A program made the translations under genes and the position numbers. Below are positions 1 to 10,323 of a stretch of DNA of 64,000 bases, piece after piece. This DNA is from Bifidobacterium catenulatum PV20-2. GTDB taxonomy: Bacteria > Actinomycetota > Actinomycetes > Actinomycetales > Bifidobacteriaceae. The stretch lies in the NCBI RefSeq assembly GCF_000800455.1, contig NZ_CP007456.1:1-64000 (forward strand), written 5' to 3'. How positions within the stretch are numbered: the first letter of the stretch is position 1; each line of letters starts with the position of its first letter. The notes below the pieces were generated by a model. It ran no database searches and was not told the origin of the DNA. It saw only the letters and a list, made by a program, of their open reading frames with translations.

Positions 1-77
1 GGTGGATAACTCGGGGAAAAGAGAGTACAAATAAACAGTTGCACTACTGGTAGAAGTCTGTCGAGAAAGGGGAATCC

Positions 78-1553
78 GTGGCCGATACGACAACCGATCC
101 TCTCGATCAGGCTCGCGGGGTATGGTCCGACGCGCTGGCGTTGCTGCACCAGAATCCCGCGCTTTCCGTACGTGACAAAAGCTGGCTGGAAAATGTTTTT
201 CCGGAAGGTATGTGGGGTCCCACCATCGTGTTGTGCGTGCCCAGCGCGGCCGCGCAGCAGACGTTGCAGAACGAATTGAGCCAACCTTTGCTGAAGGCGT
301 TGCGAGAGGCCGCCGAACAGGATATTTTCCCCGCATTCAAGATCGTGGAAAAGAAGGAACCCGCCCAACCGGTCGTCGAGGAATACCCCCATTTTACCCC
401 CGCGCCGCATGTTGAGGAAACCACGCAGGGCCAGCTCCCGATTCCGGTCGTCATGCCTCCGGAACGCCCCAACACCTTCCAACGAGGCCAGAACAGGCCT
501 TTGCTGGACCCTAAGACCCATCTGAACAAGAACGCCACCTTCGACACCTTCGTCCCTGGCGATTCCAACCGTTTCGCACGCACCGTCGCATTGGCCGTCG
601 CGGAAGGTTCCGGTCATGATTTCAACCCGCTGTGTATCTACGGCGGCTCCGGCCTGGGCAAAACCCACTTGCTGAACGCCATCGGCAACTACGCGCTGGT
701 CAAGGATCCCTCGCTGAAGGTCCGTTACGTGACCAGCGAGGAATTCACCAACGAATTCATCGAAGCATTGGGCGACACCAACCAGAATTCCGGCCAAATC
801 AAGGAATTCAACCGTCGCTACCGTGAAGTCGACGTGCTGCTGATCGACGATATCCAGTTCCTCAGCGGCAAGGACGCGACGCTCGAACAGTTCTTCCACA
901 CGTTCAACACCCTGCACCAAGCGAACAAGCGCATCGTGATCGCATCCGATGTGCCTCCGAAGGATCTGCAGGGCTTCAACGAACGCCTGATTTCCCGCTT
1001 CGAATCCGGCCTGACCGTTGACGTCAAACCACCGGATCTGGAGACACGAATCGCCATTCTGCGCATGATCGCCCATGAATCCAACGTTCAGGACGACGTG
1101 CTCAACCTTATTGCGGAACGTTTCACCGAGAACATCCGCGAGCTGGAAGGCGCGCTGAACCGCGTGACTGCCATGGCTTCCCTGAGCGGGCAGCCGGTGA
1201 CTCGCGCGCTGGCGGAGCATACGCTGCAGGACTTCTTCGCGACCGATGTGGAAATCAAGCCCACCGACATCATCACCCAGGTGGCGAAATACTTCTACAT
1301 CACGTTCGACGACATCGTCGGCCGTTCTCGCACGAAGAAAATCGCGCTGGCCCGCCAGATCGCCATGTATTTGGTGCGTGAACTCACCAGCATGAGCCTG
1401 AACGACATCGGCCAGGTGTTTGGCGGCAAAGACCACACTACGGTGATGCACGCCTACACCCGTATCAGCGATGAAATGCAGGAAAAGCAGGAAATCTACA
1501 ACTATGTGACGGAGCTGACGCTGCAACTCAAGCAGCGTTCCGGCGAAAAATAA
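78..1553 (+). CDS. dnaA: Chromosomal replication initiator protein DnaA
   Basis: DnaA binds 9-mer boxes at oriC, opens the duplex and helps load the replicative helicase. The 491-residue protein has the full family layout: an N-terminal interaction domain, a variable Pro/Glu-rich linker (about residues 95-145), an AAA+ domain with Walker A GGSGLGKTH at 189-197 and Walker B LLIDDIQFL, and a C-terminal DNA-binding domain with the signature GGKDHTTVMHAY. The start is GTG at 78, preceded by the purine-rich ribosome site GAAAGGGG at 64-71. It is followed directly by the oriC box cluster and dnaN, the standard order. A partial DnaA-box-like GTGGATAAC lies at 2-10, so autoregulation is possible, but the promoter is mostly outside the window. 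Confidence 0.99.
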   Translation: MADTTTDPLDQARGVWSDALALLHQNPALSVRDKSWLENVFPEGMWGPTIVLCVPSAAAQQTLQNELSQPLLKALREAAEQDIFPAFKIVEKKEPAQPVVEEYPHFTPAPHVEETTQGQLPIPVVMPPERPNTFQRGQNRPLLDPKTHLNKNATFDTFVPGDSNRFARTVALAVAEGSGHDFNPLCIYGGSGLGKTHLLNAIGNYALVKDPSLKVRYVTSEEFTNEFIEALGDTNQNSGQIKEFNRRYREVDVLLIDDIQFLSGKDATLEQFFHTFNTLHQANKRIVIASDVPPKDLQGFNERLISRFESGLTVDVKPPDLETRIAILRMIAHESNVQDDVLNLIAERFTENIRELEGALNRVTAMASLSGQPVTRALAEHTLQDFFATDVEIKPTDIITQVAKYFYITFDDIVGRSRTKKIALARQIAMYLVRELTSMSLNDIGQVFGGKDHTTVMHAYTRISDEMQEKQEIYNYVTELTLQLKQRSGEK

Positions 1554-2115
1554 CGTTTTTTTTTACGCGATTTTGCACGTTTACATGTGTTTCCGTGCGC
1601 CTATAAAAACGATTTTGCCGTTTTCTGCCTTGCTCAGGCGATTTTCAAAAGCCAAGTATGAGTATCAGTAAATTCTTTATCAGCTGATTTACCGACCATC
1701 CTGACACGCCGGCCTGTGGAAGATTTTTATTGAAGTTATCCACATGGTTGTACACAAATCAAGGATTTCTCGGTGGAAAACCCGTTGGAAACGCGAAAAT
1801 TAGCGGTGGATGAATTGTGGACTATACACAGGCTTTTGTGGATAACTTTTTCTCATTGCCGAGCCTGTGGATAACCCCATGGTTTGTCCACACTCCATTC
1901 AAAAGTTATCCACAGGTAATGAGGTGAACTGAGCCCTTGCAAAATGTGGGGTCTAAGCACTTACCCACATTATCCACAGGCCTTATTATGACGAATATAG
2001 ATTGTTGTAAGAAAATCATCATCGTCATCGTAAGTGGGGAATTCCCCACGCTTCGTCAAAACGCTGACAGCTCGCTAGAATGACTTATGGACCGAACGAA
2101 ACGAGGAAACTAGCC
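1554..2115. other. oriC region with DnaA-box cluster
   Basis: This non-coding stretch between dnaA and dnaN is the likely chromosomal origin. Perfect DnaA boxes (TTATCCACA or its complement) are at 1736-1744 (+), 1837-1845 (-), 1866-1874 (-), 1906-1914 (+) and 1970-1978 (+). One-mismatch copies include TTGTCCACA at 1884-1892 and TTACCCACA at 1961-1969, and a weaker TGTGGACTA is at 1816-1824. T- and A-rich DNA at about 1555-1680, next to the dnaA end, is a candidate unwinding region, which is inference. The dnaN promoter should lie in the last 100 bases, where I see no clear consensus. Confidence 0.93.
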
Positions 2116-3240
2116 ATGAAAGTTGAAGTTAATTCCCAAGCGCTGGCAGACGCAGTAGCCTGGACCACCCGCGTGATCGACGCTCGCCCTGCATCCCCCA
2201 TTTTGGCAGGCGTCCGTTTGGAGGCCATCGACGGCACTCTCCAACTTTCCGCCTTCAATTACGCCATTTCCGCCCGTCACCACATTGAAGCCGGCGTCGA
2301 TGAAGCCGGATCCGTTTTGGTACTAGGCAAGCTGCTGGCGGATATCACCAAGTCACTTCCTGCTGCGAAAACCTACCTTTCCACCGATGGATCGACCATG
2401 ACCATCACCTCCGGCAAATCCACATTCACCATGCAGCTCATGCCGGATGCCGAATATCCGGATCTTCCGGTAATTCCGTCCAAACTGGGCCAAGTGGACG
2501 CGCAAACCTTCACCCAGGCCGTCACCCAGGCATCCGTTGCCGTTTCCCGCGAGGAGAATCGCCCCGTACTCACCGGCATCCGCGTGCAGTTCCAAGGCGA
2601 CAAGGTGATCATGAGCTCCACCGACCGTTTCCGTCTGTCTCGTGCGAGCTTTACGTGGACGCCGGAAAACCCGGACACCAACACCACCGCGCTTGTTCGC
2701 GGCGCACTGTTGCGCGACGTGGCACGCTCCTTGGATGAGCATCAGAACATCGTTGTGGACTTCGATACGGAGAATCCGTCGCTGCTGGGCTTCGAGAACG
2801 CCGGACGCGTGTCTACCTCGCAGCTGATCGACGGTGAATTCCCTGCGGTCGACCGCCTGTATGCCGACGAATACCCGATTCATGCGGTCATCAACAAGCA
2901 GGATCTCATCAGTGCCATCAAGCGCGTCTCCCTCGTTGCTGAGCGCAACGCACCGATCCGCATGGCATTCACCAGTCAGGAGCTCACACTGACCGCAGGA
3001 ACCGCGGACGAAGCCCAAGCCAAGGAAATCCTCGACATCGACATGGATGGAGAAGACATCACCGTGGCCTTCAACCCGACCTACCTGATCGAAGGCCTGA
3101 GCGCCATTGCGGAACCGTTCGTGCGCATGAAGATGACCACCGCTGTCAAGCCTGTGGAATTCAACGGCCAGCAGGAGTCGGATTCCGAAGAATCCATGGA
3201 CTATCGCTACCTGCTTGTGCCCATGCGTTTCAATAGCTGA
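2116..3240 (+). CDS. dnaN: DNA polymerase III beta subunit (sliding clamp) DnaN
   Basis: The beta clamp encircles DNA and gives the replicative polymerase its processivity. The 374-residue product has the three-fold repeated clamp architecture and the usual acidic surface. The ending YRYLLVPMRFNS matches the C-terminal region of clamps. I chose ATG at 2116 because GAGGA lies at 2103-2107 at good spacing and the product then starts MKVEVNSQAL like other actinobacterial DnaN. The reading frame is open back to an ATG at 2080, but that start has no ribosome site. The gene lies between oriC and recF. Confidence 0.98.
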   Translation: MKVEVNSQALADAVAWTTRVIDARPASPILAGVRLEAIDGTLQLSAFNYAISARHHIEAGVDEAGSVLVLGKLLADITKSLPAAKTYLSTDGSTMTITSGKSTFTMQLMPDAEYPDLPVIPSKLGQVDAQTFTQAVTQASVAVSREENRPVLTGIRVQFQGDKVIMSSTDRFRLSRASFTWTPENPDTNTTALVRGALLRDVARSLDEHQNIVVDFDTENPSLLGFENAGRVSTSQLIDGEFPAVDRLYADEYPIHAVINKQDLISAIKRVSLVAERNAPIRMAFTSQELTLTAGTADEAQAKEILDIDMDGEDITVAFNPTYLIEGLSAIAEPFVRMKMTTAVKPVEFNGQQESDSEESMDYRYLLVPMRFNS

Positions 3241-3404
3241 ACATAAGCCGATCCACACAAAACATGGATGTATCGCAAAAATAGGGCTGAACATGGCTAT
3301 TATTGCCGGTTCAGCCCGTTTGCATGAATATTCATAAACAATCATATTCGTTAATAATTGCGATTATCCACGTAAGAAATTTGCTTGATTTTCAAGGATT
3401 GTGA

Positions 3405-4607
3405 ATGTATATTTCCCGCCTAGCGCTCGACCACTACCGTTCCTGGGAACATTGCGTGCTCGACTTCGAACCGGGAATCAACATTCTGCAAGGATCCAAC
3501 GGACTCGGCAAAACCAACATTGTGGAAGCCGTCGAAGTGCTTTCCACAGGATCAAGCCATCGCACGTCATCATCATTGCCATTAATCGAAAAAGGGTGCA
3601 CTTCGGCCACCATCCGAGCCAATGTGGAAGACGACGAAACGCAACACACCTACGAAGCTACCATCGTGGCGCGAGGCGCGAATCGGGCGCGAATCGATGG
3701 CGGAAAATCGCAATACATGCGCGATCTCATCGGGCGCACGCCCTCCGTCTCCTTCACCCCCGAAGATCAGCGCTTGGTGGCAGGCGATCCAGCAACCCGA
3801 CGCAACTTCATCAATCAGGCCGCTTCCCTGCTACTACCCCACTACGCGCAGCTGCTGCAACAATTCACACACGTGGCGAAACAGCGCACGGCACTGCTCA
3901 AACAACTCGGCGACGGCACGAATCTCGACCCGCAATACGGCCAGCAGACGGTCTTAAGCGGGCTGGAAATCTGGACGGGACAATTCATCGATCTCGGCAT
4001 GAGACTGACACGGGAACGCAACGATGTAATCACACGCTTGGGGGAGCCTTTCGCGCGAATCTACGCGTCTTTGGCAGGAGACGACGAGCGGGCGGCGCTC
4101 GCATACGAGCCGTCCTTCGACGAAGTGATGCTGTTCGACGATCCGGGCGCGGAAATCAGCCGTCATTTCCAGCGCATCTACCCGGGCGAAGTGGCACGCG
4201 GGCAGAATCTGATCGGACCGCATCGCGACGATCTGACCTTGCTGCTCAACGACATGCCCGCCCGTGAATTCGCGTCCAACGGCGAGATGTGGACCATGGC
4301 TTTGGCGTTGAAAATGGCGCTATATGAAGCGGTTTCCGCGCAATTCGAAAGCAAGCCGATCGTGATTCTCGATGATGTGTTCGCACAGCTTGACGAATCC
4401 CGTCGTGGACAGATCCTCGATTTCGCGATGAGGCAGGATCAAGTGCTGATCACCGTCGCTGCGGCAAGCGATATTCCACAAATGGACGCTGTGCACGCGC
4501 ATGTGATTGACGTGGCCGCGTTGCGTCGGCAATCGCAAGATGGCGGCGATGACGATTTGGCGGCGATGATGGCGCAGCTTGCGGCAGGAAGGGAGACCGA
4601 CCGCTGA
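3405..4607 (+). CDS. recF: DNA replication and repair protein RecF
   Basis: RecF is an SMC-like ATPase that binds gapped DNA and, with RecO and RecR, loads RecA at stalled forks. The 400-residue product has Walker A GSNGLGKTN at residues 30-38, a signature stretch near GEVARGQNLIGPHRDDL and a Walker B near PIVILDDVFAQLD, all standard for RecF. The start is ATG 3405 with AAGGA at 3394-3398. A one-mismatch DnaA box (TTATCCACG, 3364-3372) sits in the 164-base gap before it. The stop overlaps the start of the next gene (TGATG), so the two are probably translationally coupled. Confidence 0.98.
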   Translation: MYISRLALDHYRSWEHCVLDFEPGINILQGSNGLGKTNIVEAVEVLSTGSSHRTSSSLPLIEKGCTSATIRANVEDDETQHTYEATIVARGANRARIDGGKSQYMRDLIGRTPSVSFTPEDQRLVAGDPATRRNFINQAASLLLPHYAQLLQQFTHVAKQRTALLKQLGDGTNLDPQYGQQTVLSGLEIWTGQFIDLGMRLTRERNDVITRLGEPFARIYASLAGDDERAALAYEPSFDEVMLFDDPGAEISRHFQRIYPGEVARGQNLIGPHRDDLTLLLNDMPAREFASNGEMWTMALALKMALYEAVSAQFESKPIVILDDVFAQLDESRRGQILDFAMRQDQVLITVAAASDIPQMDAVHAHVIDVAALRRQSQDGGDDDLAAMMAQLAAGRETDR

Positions 4608-5092
4608 TGCCTAATCCTCCAATCTGCGAAACATTGCATCTCGACCAACGCAAGTTGCCCGCCGAAGTGTTCGAACGCATCAGCAGACGCGCTGGACGCT
4701 ACAAGGAACGTGAGGAATGTGCGCGACAGGCATGGGAGAATTTCGGCAAACCCGGACGAGACCCACAGACGGTCGGCAATATCTTCAACGTGATCGCAAC
4801 GCAAGGTTCGTGGACGCCGCATTTGAAAATCGCGCAGATGCAGAATCATTGGGATCAGGTGGTCGGTGAAGAAAACGCGCGCCACTCCTACCCCGTCGAC
4901 CTGCGCGACGGCATTCTGACGATCCGATGCGACAGCCCCGCATGGACCACCACCATGACGTACATGATTCCGCTGCTGACCGACACCATTCGCAGGAGAC
5001 TCGAGGGACTGACCATCAACGAAGTGCGAGTCACCGGCCCCCAGCAACAGGGATTCAGCCGAGGACGAATGACCAGAAGGACCCGATATTAG
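4607..5092 (+). CDS. DUF721 protein (DciA-like)
   Basis: This 161-residue DUF721 protein sits between recF and gyrB, where Actinobacteria normally have one. DciA proteins of this family interact with the replicative helicase DnaB and assist its loading; that role is known for the family and inferred here. The conserved core is about residues 60-150 (motifs WDQVVGEENARHS and YPVDLRDGILTIRCDSPAW), ending in a basic tail RGRMTRRTRY. The ATG overlaps the recF stop by one base, so it is probably in the same transcript as recF. Confidence 0.88.
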   Translation: MPNPPICETLHLDQRKLPAEVFERISRRAGRYKEREECARQAWENFGKPGRDPQTVGNIFNVIATQGSWTPHLKIAQMQNHWDQVVGEENARHSYPVDLRDGILTIRCDSPAWTTTMTYMIPLLTDTIRRRLEGLTINEVRVTGPQQQGFSRGRMTRRTRY

Positions 5093-5392
5093 TGAAATAT
5101 CACGCGATATTGGTGTGATATCGGTGTGATAGTTGGTTTGCGATCGGCCGTTCGTCGAATATGTTCCCGGAGATGACCTTTGCGAGGGCTGGAAAATACT
5201 TTTCCGAACGCAAAAAACAGGAGTAAACGGCTGAATTTCAAGGATAAATGCCTCTGGCGTGCTGTCCCCCTGCATGAGTAGAATATCAAGCAGTGTATGT
5301 AAACGCCTAGAAGGGGCCTTTATTTGCGTTCTAGGTGGTATCACCTGCGTGAATGACCCTCATTGGCGGGAAAAATGCAGGAAGGAATCTCT
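5093..5392. promoter_or_regulatory. gyrB leader with alternative hairpins
   Basis: The stretch before gyrB has no credible gene. Near 5094-5140 there are repeated GATAT and GTGTGATAT words. Closer to gyrB, CGCCTAGAA (5304-5312) can pair with TTCTAGGTG (5329-5337), while AGGTG (5333-5337) can instead pair with CACCT (5342-5346). The two hairpins share bases and cannot form together. This could be a leader that controls gyrase expression. No run of T follows either stem, so it does not look like a plain terminator. Confidence 0.45.
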
Positions 5393-7489
5393 GTGGCAGA
5401 CCTTGATGCGGATTCGCTGAACGAATCAGCTGAAAACACGCAGGAAGATCAGATCCAAAACGATCAGCTCGAAGATGCGCAGCTCGACGACACCTTGGCT
5501 CCGGAGCATTACGACGCGTCCGATCTGAGAGTGTTGGAAGGCCTTGAAGCGGTGCGAATCCGCCCAGGCATGTACATCGGCTCCACCGGTCCCCGCGGCC
5601 TGCACCACCTGGTGTATGAGATCGTCGACAACTCCGTCGACGAAGCGCTGGCGGGCTATGCCTCGCATATCGAAGTGACGATTCTGCCGGACGGCGGTGT
5701 GCGCGTGGTCGATGACGGCCGAGGCATTCCGGTCGACGAAGTTCCGGGCGAAGGCGTTTCCGGCGTGGAAACCGTGATGACCAAGCTGCACGCAGGTGGC
5801 AAGTTCGGTGGGGGCGGCTACGCGGTCTCCGGCGGCTTGCATGGCGTGGGTATTTCCGTGGTGAACGCGTTGTCGACCCGCGTCGACATCGAAGTGCGCC
5901 GCCAGGGTTTCCACTGGACCCAGACCTACATCAACCAGAAGCCGACCTCGCGTCTGCTCAAGGGCGAACCGATGGGCGAAGACGAATCCACCGGCACTTC
6001 CGTGACCTTCTGGGCCGACGGCGCCATCTTCGAAACCACCACCTACGATTTCGAGATTCTGCGTAACCGTTTCCAGCAGATGGCGTTCCTGAACAAGGGC
6101 CTGAAGCTGTCCCTAACCGATCTGCGCGAGCCGGACCAGGCAGGAGACGAAGTCGCAGGCGACGGTGACGACAATGCCGAGAAGCATCAGACGGTCACCT
6201 ACCAGTACAACGACGGCATCAAGGATTACGTCGATTACTTGGTGAAGTCCCGCAAGGCAACCCCGGTCGAACCGGATGTCATCGATTTCGAAGCGGAAGA
6301 TCTGAAAATCGGCATTTCCGCGGAAATCGCCATGCAGTGGACCACCGCATACTCCGAAGCGGTGCACACCTTCGCCAACACCATCTCCACCACCGAAGGC
6401 GGCACCCACGAAGAAGGCTTCCGTGCGGCTCTGACTTCGCTCGTCAATCGTTATGCACGTGAGAAGAACATCCTCAAAGACAAGGACGAGAACCTCTCCG
6501 GCGACGACGTGCGCGAAGGCCTGACCGCAGTGGTATCGGTGAAGCTCACCACCCCGCAGTTCGAAGGCCAGACCAAGACCAAGCTCGGCAATTCCGAAGC
6601 GAAAACCTTCGTGCAGCGCGTGATGACCGACAAGCTCGGCGACTGGTTCGATTCGCATCCTAGCGAAGCCAAGAACATCATCCAGAAGGCCATTGAAGCC
6701 TCCCGTGCGCGTCTTGCAGCCAAGAAGGCACGTGAGAATACCCGCCGCAAGTCAATCTTCGAATCCGCGGGCATGCCAGACAAACTGAAGGATTGCCAGT
6801 CCAACAATCCTGAAGAATGCGAACTGTTCATCGTGGAGGGTGACTCCGCAGGCGGCTCCGCAATTCAGGGACGCAACCCAATCACGCAGGCCATTCTGCC
6901 GCTGCGAGGCAAAATCCTCAACACCGAGCGTGCAAGCCTTGACCGCATGATGAAGTCCGAAACCATCGAATCGCTGATCACCGCGGTCGGCGGCGGTTAC
7001 GGCGAGGATTTCGACCTGAACAAAGTCCGCTACCACAAGGTCATCATCATGGCCGATGCTGATGTGGACGGCGCGCATATCGCAACCCTGAATCTGACGC
7101 TGTTCTTCCGCTACATGCGCCCGATGATTACCGCTGGTTACGTGTATGTGGCCATGCCACCGCTGTACCGACTCAAGTGGACCAAGGGTGCGCACGACTT
7201 CGTGTATACCGACGCCGAACGCGACCGCGTGCTCGCCGAAGGCAAGGCCGCCGGCCGTCAGTTGCCGAAGGGCGAAGGCATCCAGCGTTACAAGGGTCTG
7301 GGTGAAATGAGCTACCAGGAACTGTGGGAAACCACCATGGATCCTGACCATCGCATTCTGAAGCAGGTGCAGATCGAAGACGCGGCCGCAGCCGACGAAA
7401 CCTTCTCGATGCTCATGGGCGACGAAGTCGAACCTCGTCGTCTGTTCATCCAGCGCAACGCACGCAATGTCAGCTGGATTGACGCGTAG
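5393..7489 (+). CDS. gyrB: DNA gyrase subunit B
   Basis: GyrB is the ATPase half of gyrase, which introduces negative supercoils. The 698-residue product has the GHKL ATPase site (EIVDNSVDEALAG and DDGRGIPVD), the transducer domain, and a TOPRIM domain with EGDSAGGSA and DADVDGAH. I prefer the GTG start at 5393 because GGAAGGA lies at 5380-5386, six bases upstream. In-frame alternatives are ATG 5375 and TTG 5363, which would add up to 10 residues. The acidic N-terminal tail of about 40 residues before RVLEGLEAVR is an actinobacterial-style extension. gyrA follows 53 bases later, so the two probably share a transcript. Confidence 0.98.
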   Translation: MADLDADSLNESAENTQEDQIQNDQLEDAQLDDTLAPEHYDASDLRVLEGLEAVRIRPGMYIGSTGPRGLHHLVYEIVDNSVDEALAGYASHIEVTILPDGGVRVVDDGRGIPVDEVPGEGVSGVETVMTKLHAGGKFGGGGYAVSGGLHGVGISVVNALSTRVDIEVRRQGFHWTQTYINQKPTSRLLKGEPMGEDESTGTSVTFWADGAIFETTTYDFEILRNRFQQMAFLNKGLKLSLTDLREPDQAGDEVAGDGDDNAEKHQTVTYQYNDGIKDYVDYLVKSRKATPVEPDVIDFEAEDLKIGISAEIAMQWTTAYSEAVHTFANTISTTEGGTHEEGFRAALTSLVNRYAREKNILKDKDENLSGDDVREGLTAVVSVKLTTPQFEGQTKTKLGNSEAKTFVQRVMTDKLGDWFDSHPSEAKNIIQKAIEASRARLAAKKARENTRRKSIFESAGMPDKLKDCQSNNPEECELFIVEGDSAGGSAIQGRNPITQAILPLRGKILNTERASLDRMMKSETIESLITAVGGGYGEDFDLNKVRYHKVIIMADADVDGAHIATLNLTLFFRYMRPMITAGYVYVAMPPLYRLKWTKGAHDFVYTDAERDRVLAEGKAAGRQLPKGEGIQRYKGLGEMSYQELWETTMDPDHRILKQVQIEDAAAADETFSMLMGDEVEPRRLFIQRNARNVSWIDA

Positions 7490-7542
7490 GGATTTCAAGG
7501 ACTTCAGGCAAGGTTTCATAAGGATTTAGAAGGACTTAGAAG

Positions 7543-10248
7543 TTGGCAGACGAAAACAACAGCAACGAAGACGGCCAGTTCGTGCCTGACGGCTCTATGG
7601 AGCCGTTGAGCCCGCAGGAGGCCGACAACACCGATTACGGCCTGATGGTGGGCGAACGCATCCAGAAGAAGGATCTGCAGCAGGAAATGCGCGATTCCTA
7701 CCTGGCATATGCCATGTCCGTGATCGTGGACCGTGCGCTCCCGGACGTTCGTGACGGCATGAAACCGGTGCATCGCCGTGTGATCTACGCGATGTACGAC
7801 GGCGGCTACCGCCCCGACCGCGGCTACTCCAAGTGCGCCCGCGTGGTCGGCGAGGTCATGGGTAAGTACCATCCGCACGGCGATTCCGCAATCTACGACA
7901 CGTTGGTGCGTATGGCACAGTCGTGGTCGATGCGTTACACGCTGGTCGACGGCCAAGGAAACTTCGGTTCCCCCGGCGACGATCCGGCCGCCGCAATGCG
8001 TTACACCGAATGCCGTATGGCTCCGCTCGCCATGGAAATGGTGCGCGACATCGACAAAGATACCGTCGATTTCCTGCCGAACTACGATGGCAAGACGCAG
8101 GAGCCGACCGTGCTTCCGGCACGATTCCCGAACCTGTTGTGCAATGGTTCGTCCGGCATCGCCGTGGGTATGGCCACCAACATTCCTCCGCACAACATGC
8201 GCGAAGTGGCCGAAGGCGTGCATTGGGCACTTGACCACCCGGACGCAAGCCGCGAAGAGCTGCTCGAAAACCTGATCCGCATCATCAAGGGACCGGACTT
8301 CCCTACTGGCGCAACGATTCTCGGACACAAGGGCATTGAACAGGCTTACCGTACCGGCCGTGGTCTGATCACCATGCGCGCGGTAGTGAACACTGAAGAG
8401 ATCAAGGGCCGTATGTGCCTTGTTATCACCGAACTGCCGTATCAGGTGAACCCGGACCGACTTGTCGTTTCCATCCGCGAAGCGGTGCGTGACGGCAAGA
8501 TCCAGGGCATCGCAGACATGCGTGACGAAACCTCCGGCCGTACCGGACAGCGTCTCGTGCTCGTGCTCAAGCGCGACGCCGTGCCGAAGGTTGTGCTCAA
8601 CAACCTGTACAAGCATTCCCAGCTGCAGCAGACCTTTGGTGCCAACATGCTGGCACTGGTCGATGGCGTGCCACGCACGCTGTCTCTGGATGCGTTCATC
8701 CGCCATTGGGTGGGCCACCAGCTGGAAGTCATCGCACGCCGCACCGCCTACCTCAAGCGTGAGGCGGAAGAACGAGACCACATCCTTCAGGGCTACCTGA
8801 AGGCCCTCGACATGATCGACGAGGTCATCGCGCTTATTCGTGCGTCCGAATCCGCGGAAGTCGCACGTACGGGCCTTATGGACCTGCTGAACGTGGACGA
8901 AGTGCAGGCCGACGCCATTCTGGCCATGCAGCTGCGCCGACTGGCCGCATTGGAACGCCAGAAGATTCTCGACGAACACAACGAGCTGATGCGTCGTATC
9001 GCCGACTACAACGACATCCTCGCCAAGCCGGAGCGTCAACGCAAGATCGTGGGCGACGAGCTTGACGAAATCGTGGCCAAGTATGGCGACGAACGTCGAA
9101 CCAAGATCCTGCCATACTCCGGTGAAATGAACGTCGAAGATCTGATTGCGGAAGAAAACGTGGTCGTGACCGTCACTCACTCCGGTTTCATCAAGCGCAC
9201 CAAGGCCGACGAATACCGTGCGCAGCACCGTGGCGGCAAGGGTATCAAGGGCGCCAAGCTGCGTGAGGACGACGTGGTCGACCACTTCTTCCTGACAAGC
9301 ACGCACAACTGGCTGCTGTTCTTCACCAACAAGGGCCGCGTGTACCGTTTGAAGGCTTACGAGCTGCCGGAAGGGTCGCGCGATTCCAAGGGGCAGCATG
9401 TGGCCAACCTGCTGCAGTTCGGCCCTGACGAGACGATTCAGACCGTGCTGTCGATTCCGAACTACGAAGTGGCCAAGTACTTGGTGCTCGCCACTCGTTC
9501 CGGTAAGGTCAAGAAGACCGCGCTCGCCGAATACGATTCCCCGCGTCAGGGTGGCCTGATCGCAGTGCGTCTCATGACCGACGAAAACGGCGAGAACGCC
9601 GACGAGCTGATCGGTGCCGCACTGTGCAATGCCGAGGATGACATCATTCTCGTGTCGAAGCTGGGCATGAGCCTGAAGTTCCAGGCCAACGACGAGCAAT
9701 TGCGCCCGATGGGACGTCAGACTGCCGGCGTGCAGGGTATGAAGTTCCGTGAAGGCGACGAACTGCTGGACATGGACGTGGTTTGGGGTGATTCCGACAA
9801 GGATCTGTTCGTGGTCACCAACGAAGGCTTCGCCAAGCGCACCGCCATCAGCGAATACCGCCTGCAGGGTCGTAATGGCTTCGGTGTCAAGGCCGTGCAG
9901 CTCGCCGAAGGCCGTGGTTCCCTCGTGGGAGCGGTGATCGTTGAGGAAGATGACCAGATCATGGCCATCATGAAGTCCGGCAAGGTCATCCGTTCCAACG
10001 TCGATGAGGTCAAGCGCACTGGACGTACCACCCAGGGCGTGACGTTCGCCAAGCCTGACAAGAACGACGAGATCATCTCCATCGCGCGTAACGAGGAAAA
10101 GGACGACGACGAATCCGCGGAAAACGCGGAAAACGCGACCGTGGACGCAACTGTGAACGAGGGTACTGCACAATCGTCTGAATCCGCCGTTGAAGCCCCT
10201 GCTGAAACCAACGCCGAATCCGGCGATGGCGAGAATGTAGAGGCCTGA
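7543..10248 (+). CDS. gyrA: DNA gyrase subunit A
   Basis: GyrA cuts and rejoins DNA in the A2B2 gyrase complex. The 901-residue product has the catalytic tyrosine at about residue 154 in AAMRYTE. The quinolone-pocket segment GDSAIYD (about residues 113-119) keeps Ser and Asp at the positions equivalent to E. coli 83 and 87, so it carries no obvious resistance change. A C-terminal beta-pinwheel follows ([10 protein letters not shown] box), then an acidic, low-complexity tail of about 60 residues. The start is TTG 7543 with AAGGA just upstream. A long open frame on the opposite strand is a composition shadow. Confidence 0.98.
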   Translation: MADENNSNEDGQFVPDGSMEPLSPQEADNTDYGLMVGERIQKKDLQQEMRDSYLAYAMSVIVDRALPDVRDGMKPVHRRVIYAMYDGGYRPDRGYSKCARVVGEVMGKYHPHGDSAIYDTLVRMAQSWSMRYTLVDGQGNFGSPGDDPAAAMRYTECRMAPLAMEMVRDIDKDTVDFLPNYDGKTQEPTVLPARFPNLLCNGSSGIAVGMATNIPPHNMREVAEGVHWALDHPDASREELLENLIRIIKGPDFPTGATILGHKGIEQAYRTGRGLITMRAVVNTEEIKGRMCLVITELPYQVNPDRLVVSIREAVRDGKIQGIADMRDETSGRTGQRLVLVLKRDAVPKVVLNNLYKHSQLQQTFGANMLALVDGVPRTLSLDAFIRHWVGHQLEVIARRTAYLKREAEERDHILQGYLKALDMIDEVIALIRASESAEVARTGLMDLLNVDEVQADAILAMQLRRLAALERQKILDEHNELMRRIADYNDILAKPERQRKIVGDELDEIVAKYGDERRTKILPYSGEMNVEDLIAEENVVVTVTHSGFIKRTKADEYRAQHRGGKGIKGAKLREDDVVDHFFLTSTHNWLLFFTNKGRVYRLKAYELPEGSRDSKGQHVANLLQFGPDETIQTVLSIPNYEVAKYLVLATRSGKVKKTALAEYDSPRQGGLIAVRLMTDENGENADELIGAALCNAEDDIILVSKLGMSLKFQANDEQLRPMGRQTAGVQGMKFREGDELLDMDVVWGDSDKDLFVVTNEGFAKRTAISEYRLQGRNGFGVKAVQLAEGRGSLVGAVIVEEDDQIMAIMKSGKVIRSNVDEVKRTGRTTQGVTFAKPDKNDEIISIARNEEKDDDESAENAENATVDATVNEGTAQSSESAVEAPAETNAESGDGENVEA

Positions 10249-10323
10249 CCGCAACACGGGCAATCGTCTGTGAAAACTGGTAGCCTCAGCTAAGAACTGG
10301 GCACAATCTTGCAAGGAGCAACG

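Noticed and set aside
2080..2115. A start of dnaN at 2080
   Set aside because: No ribosome site; ATG 2116 has GAGGA and the family N-terminus.
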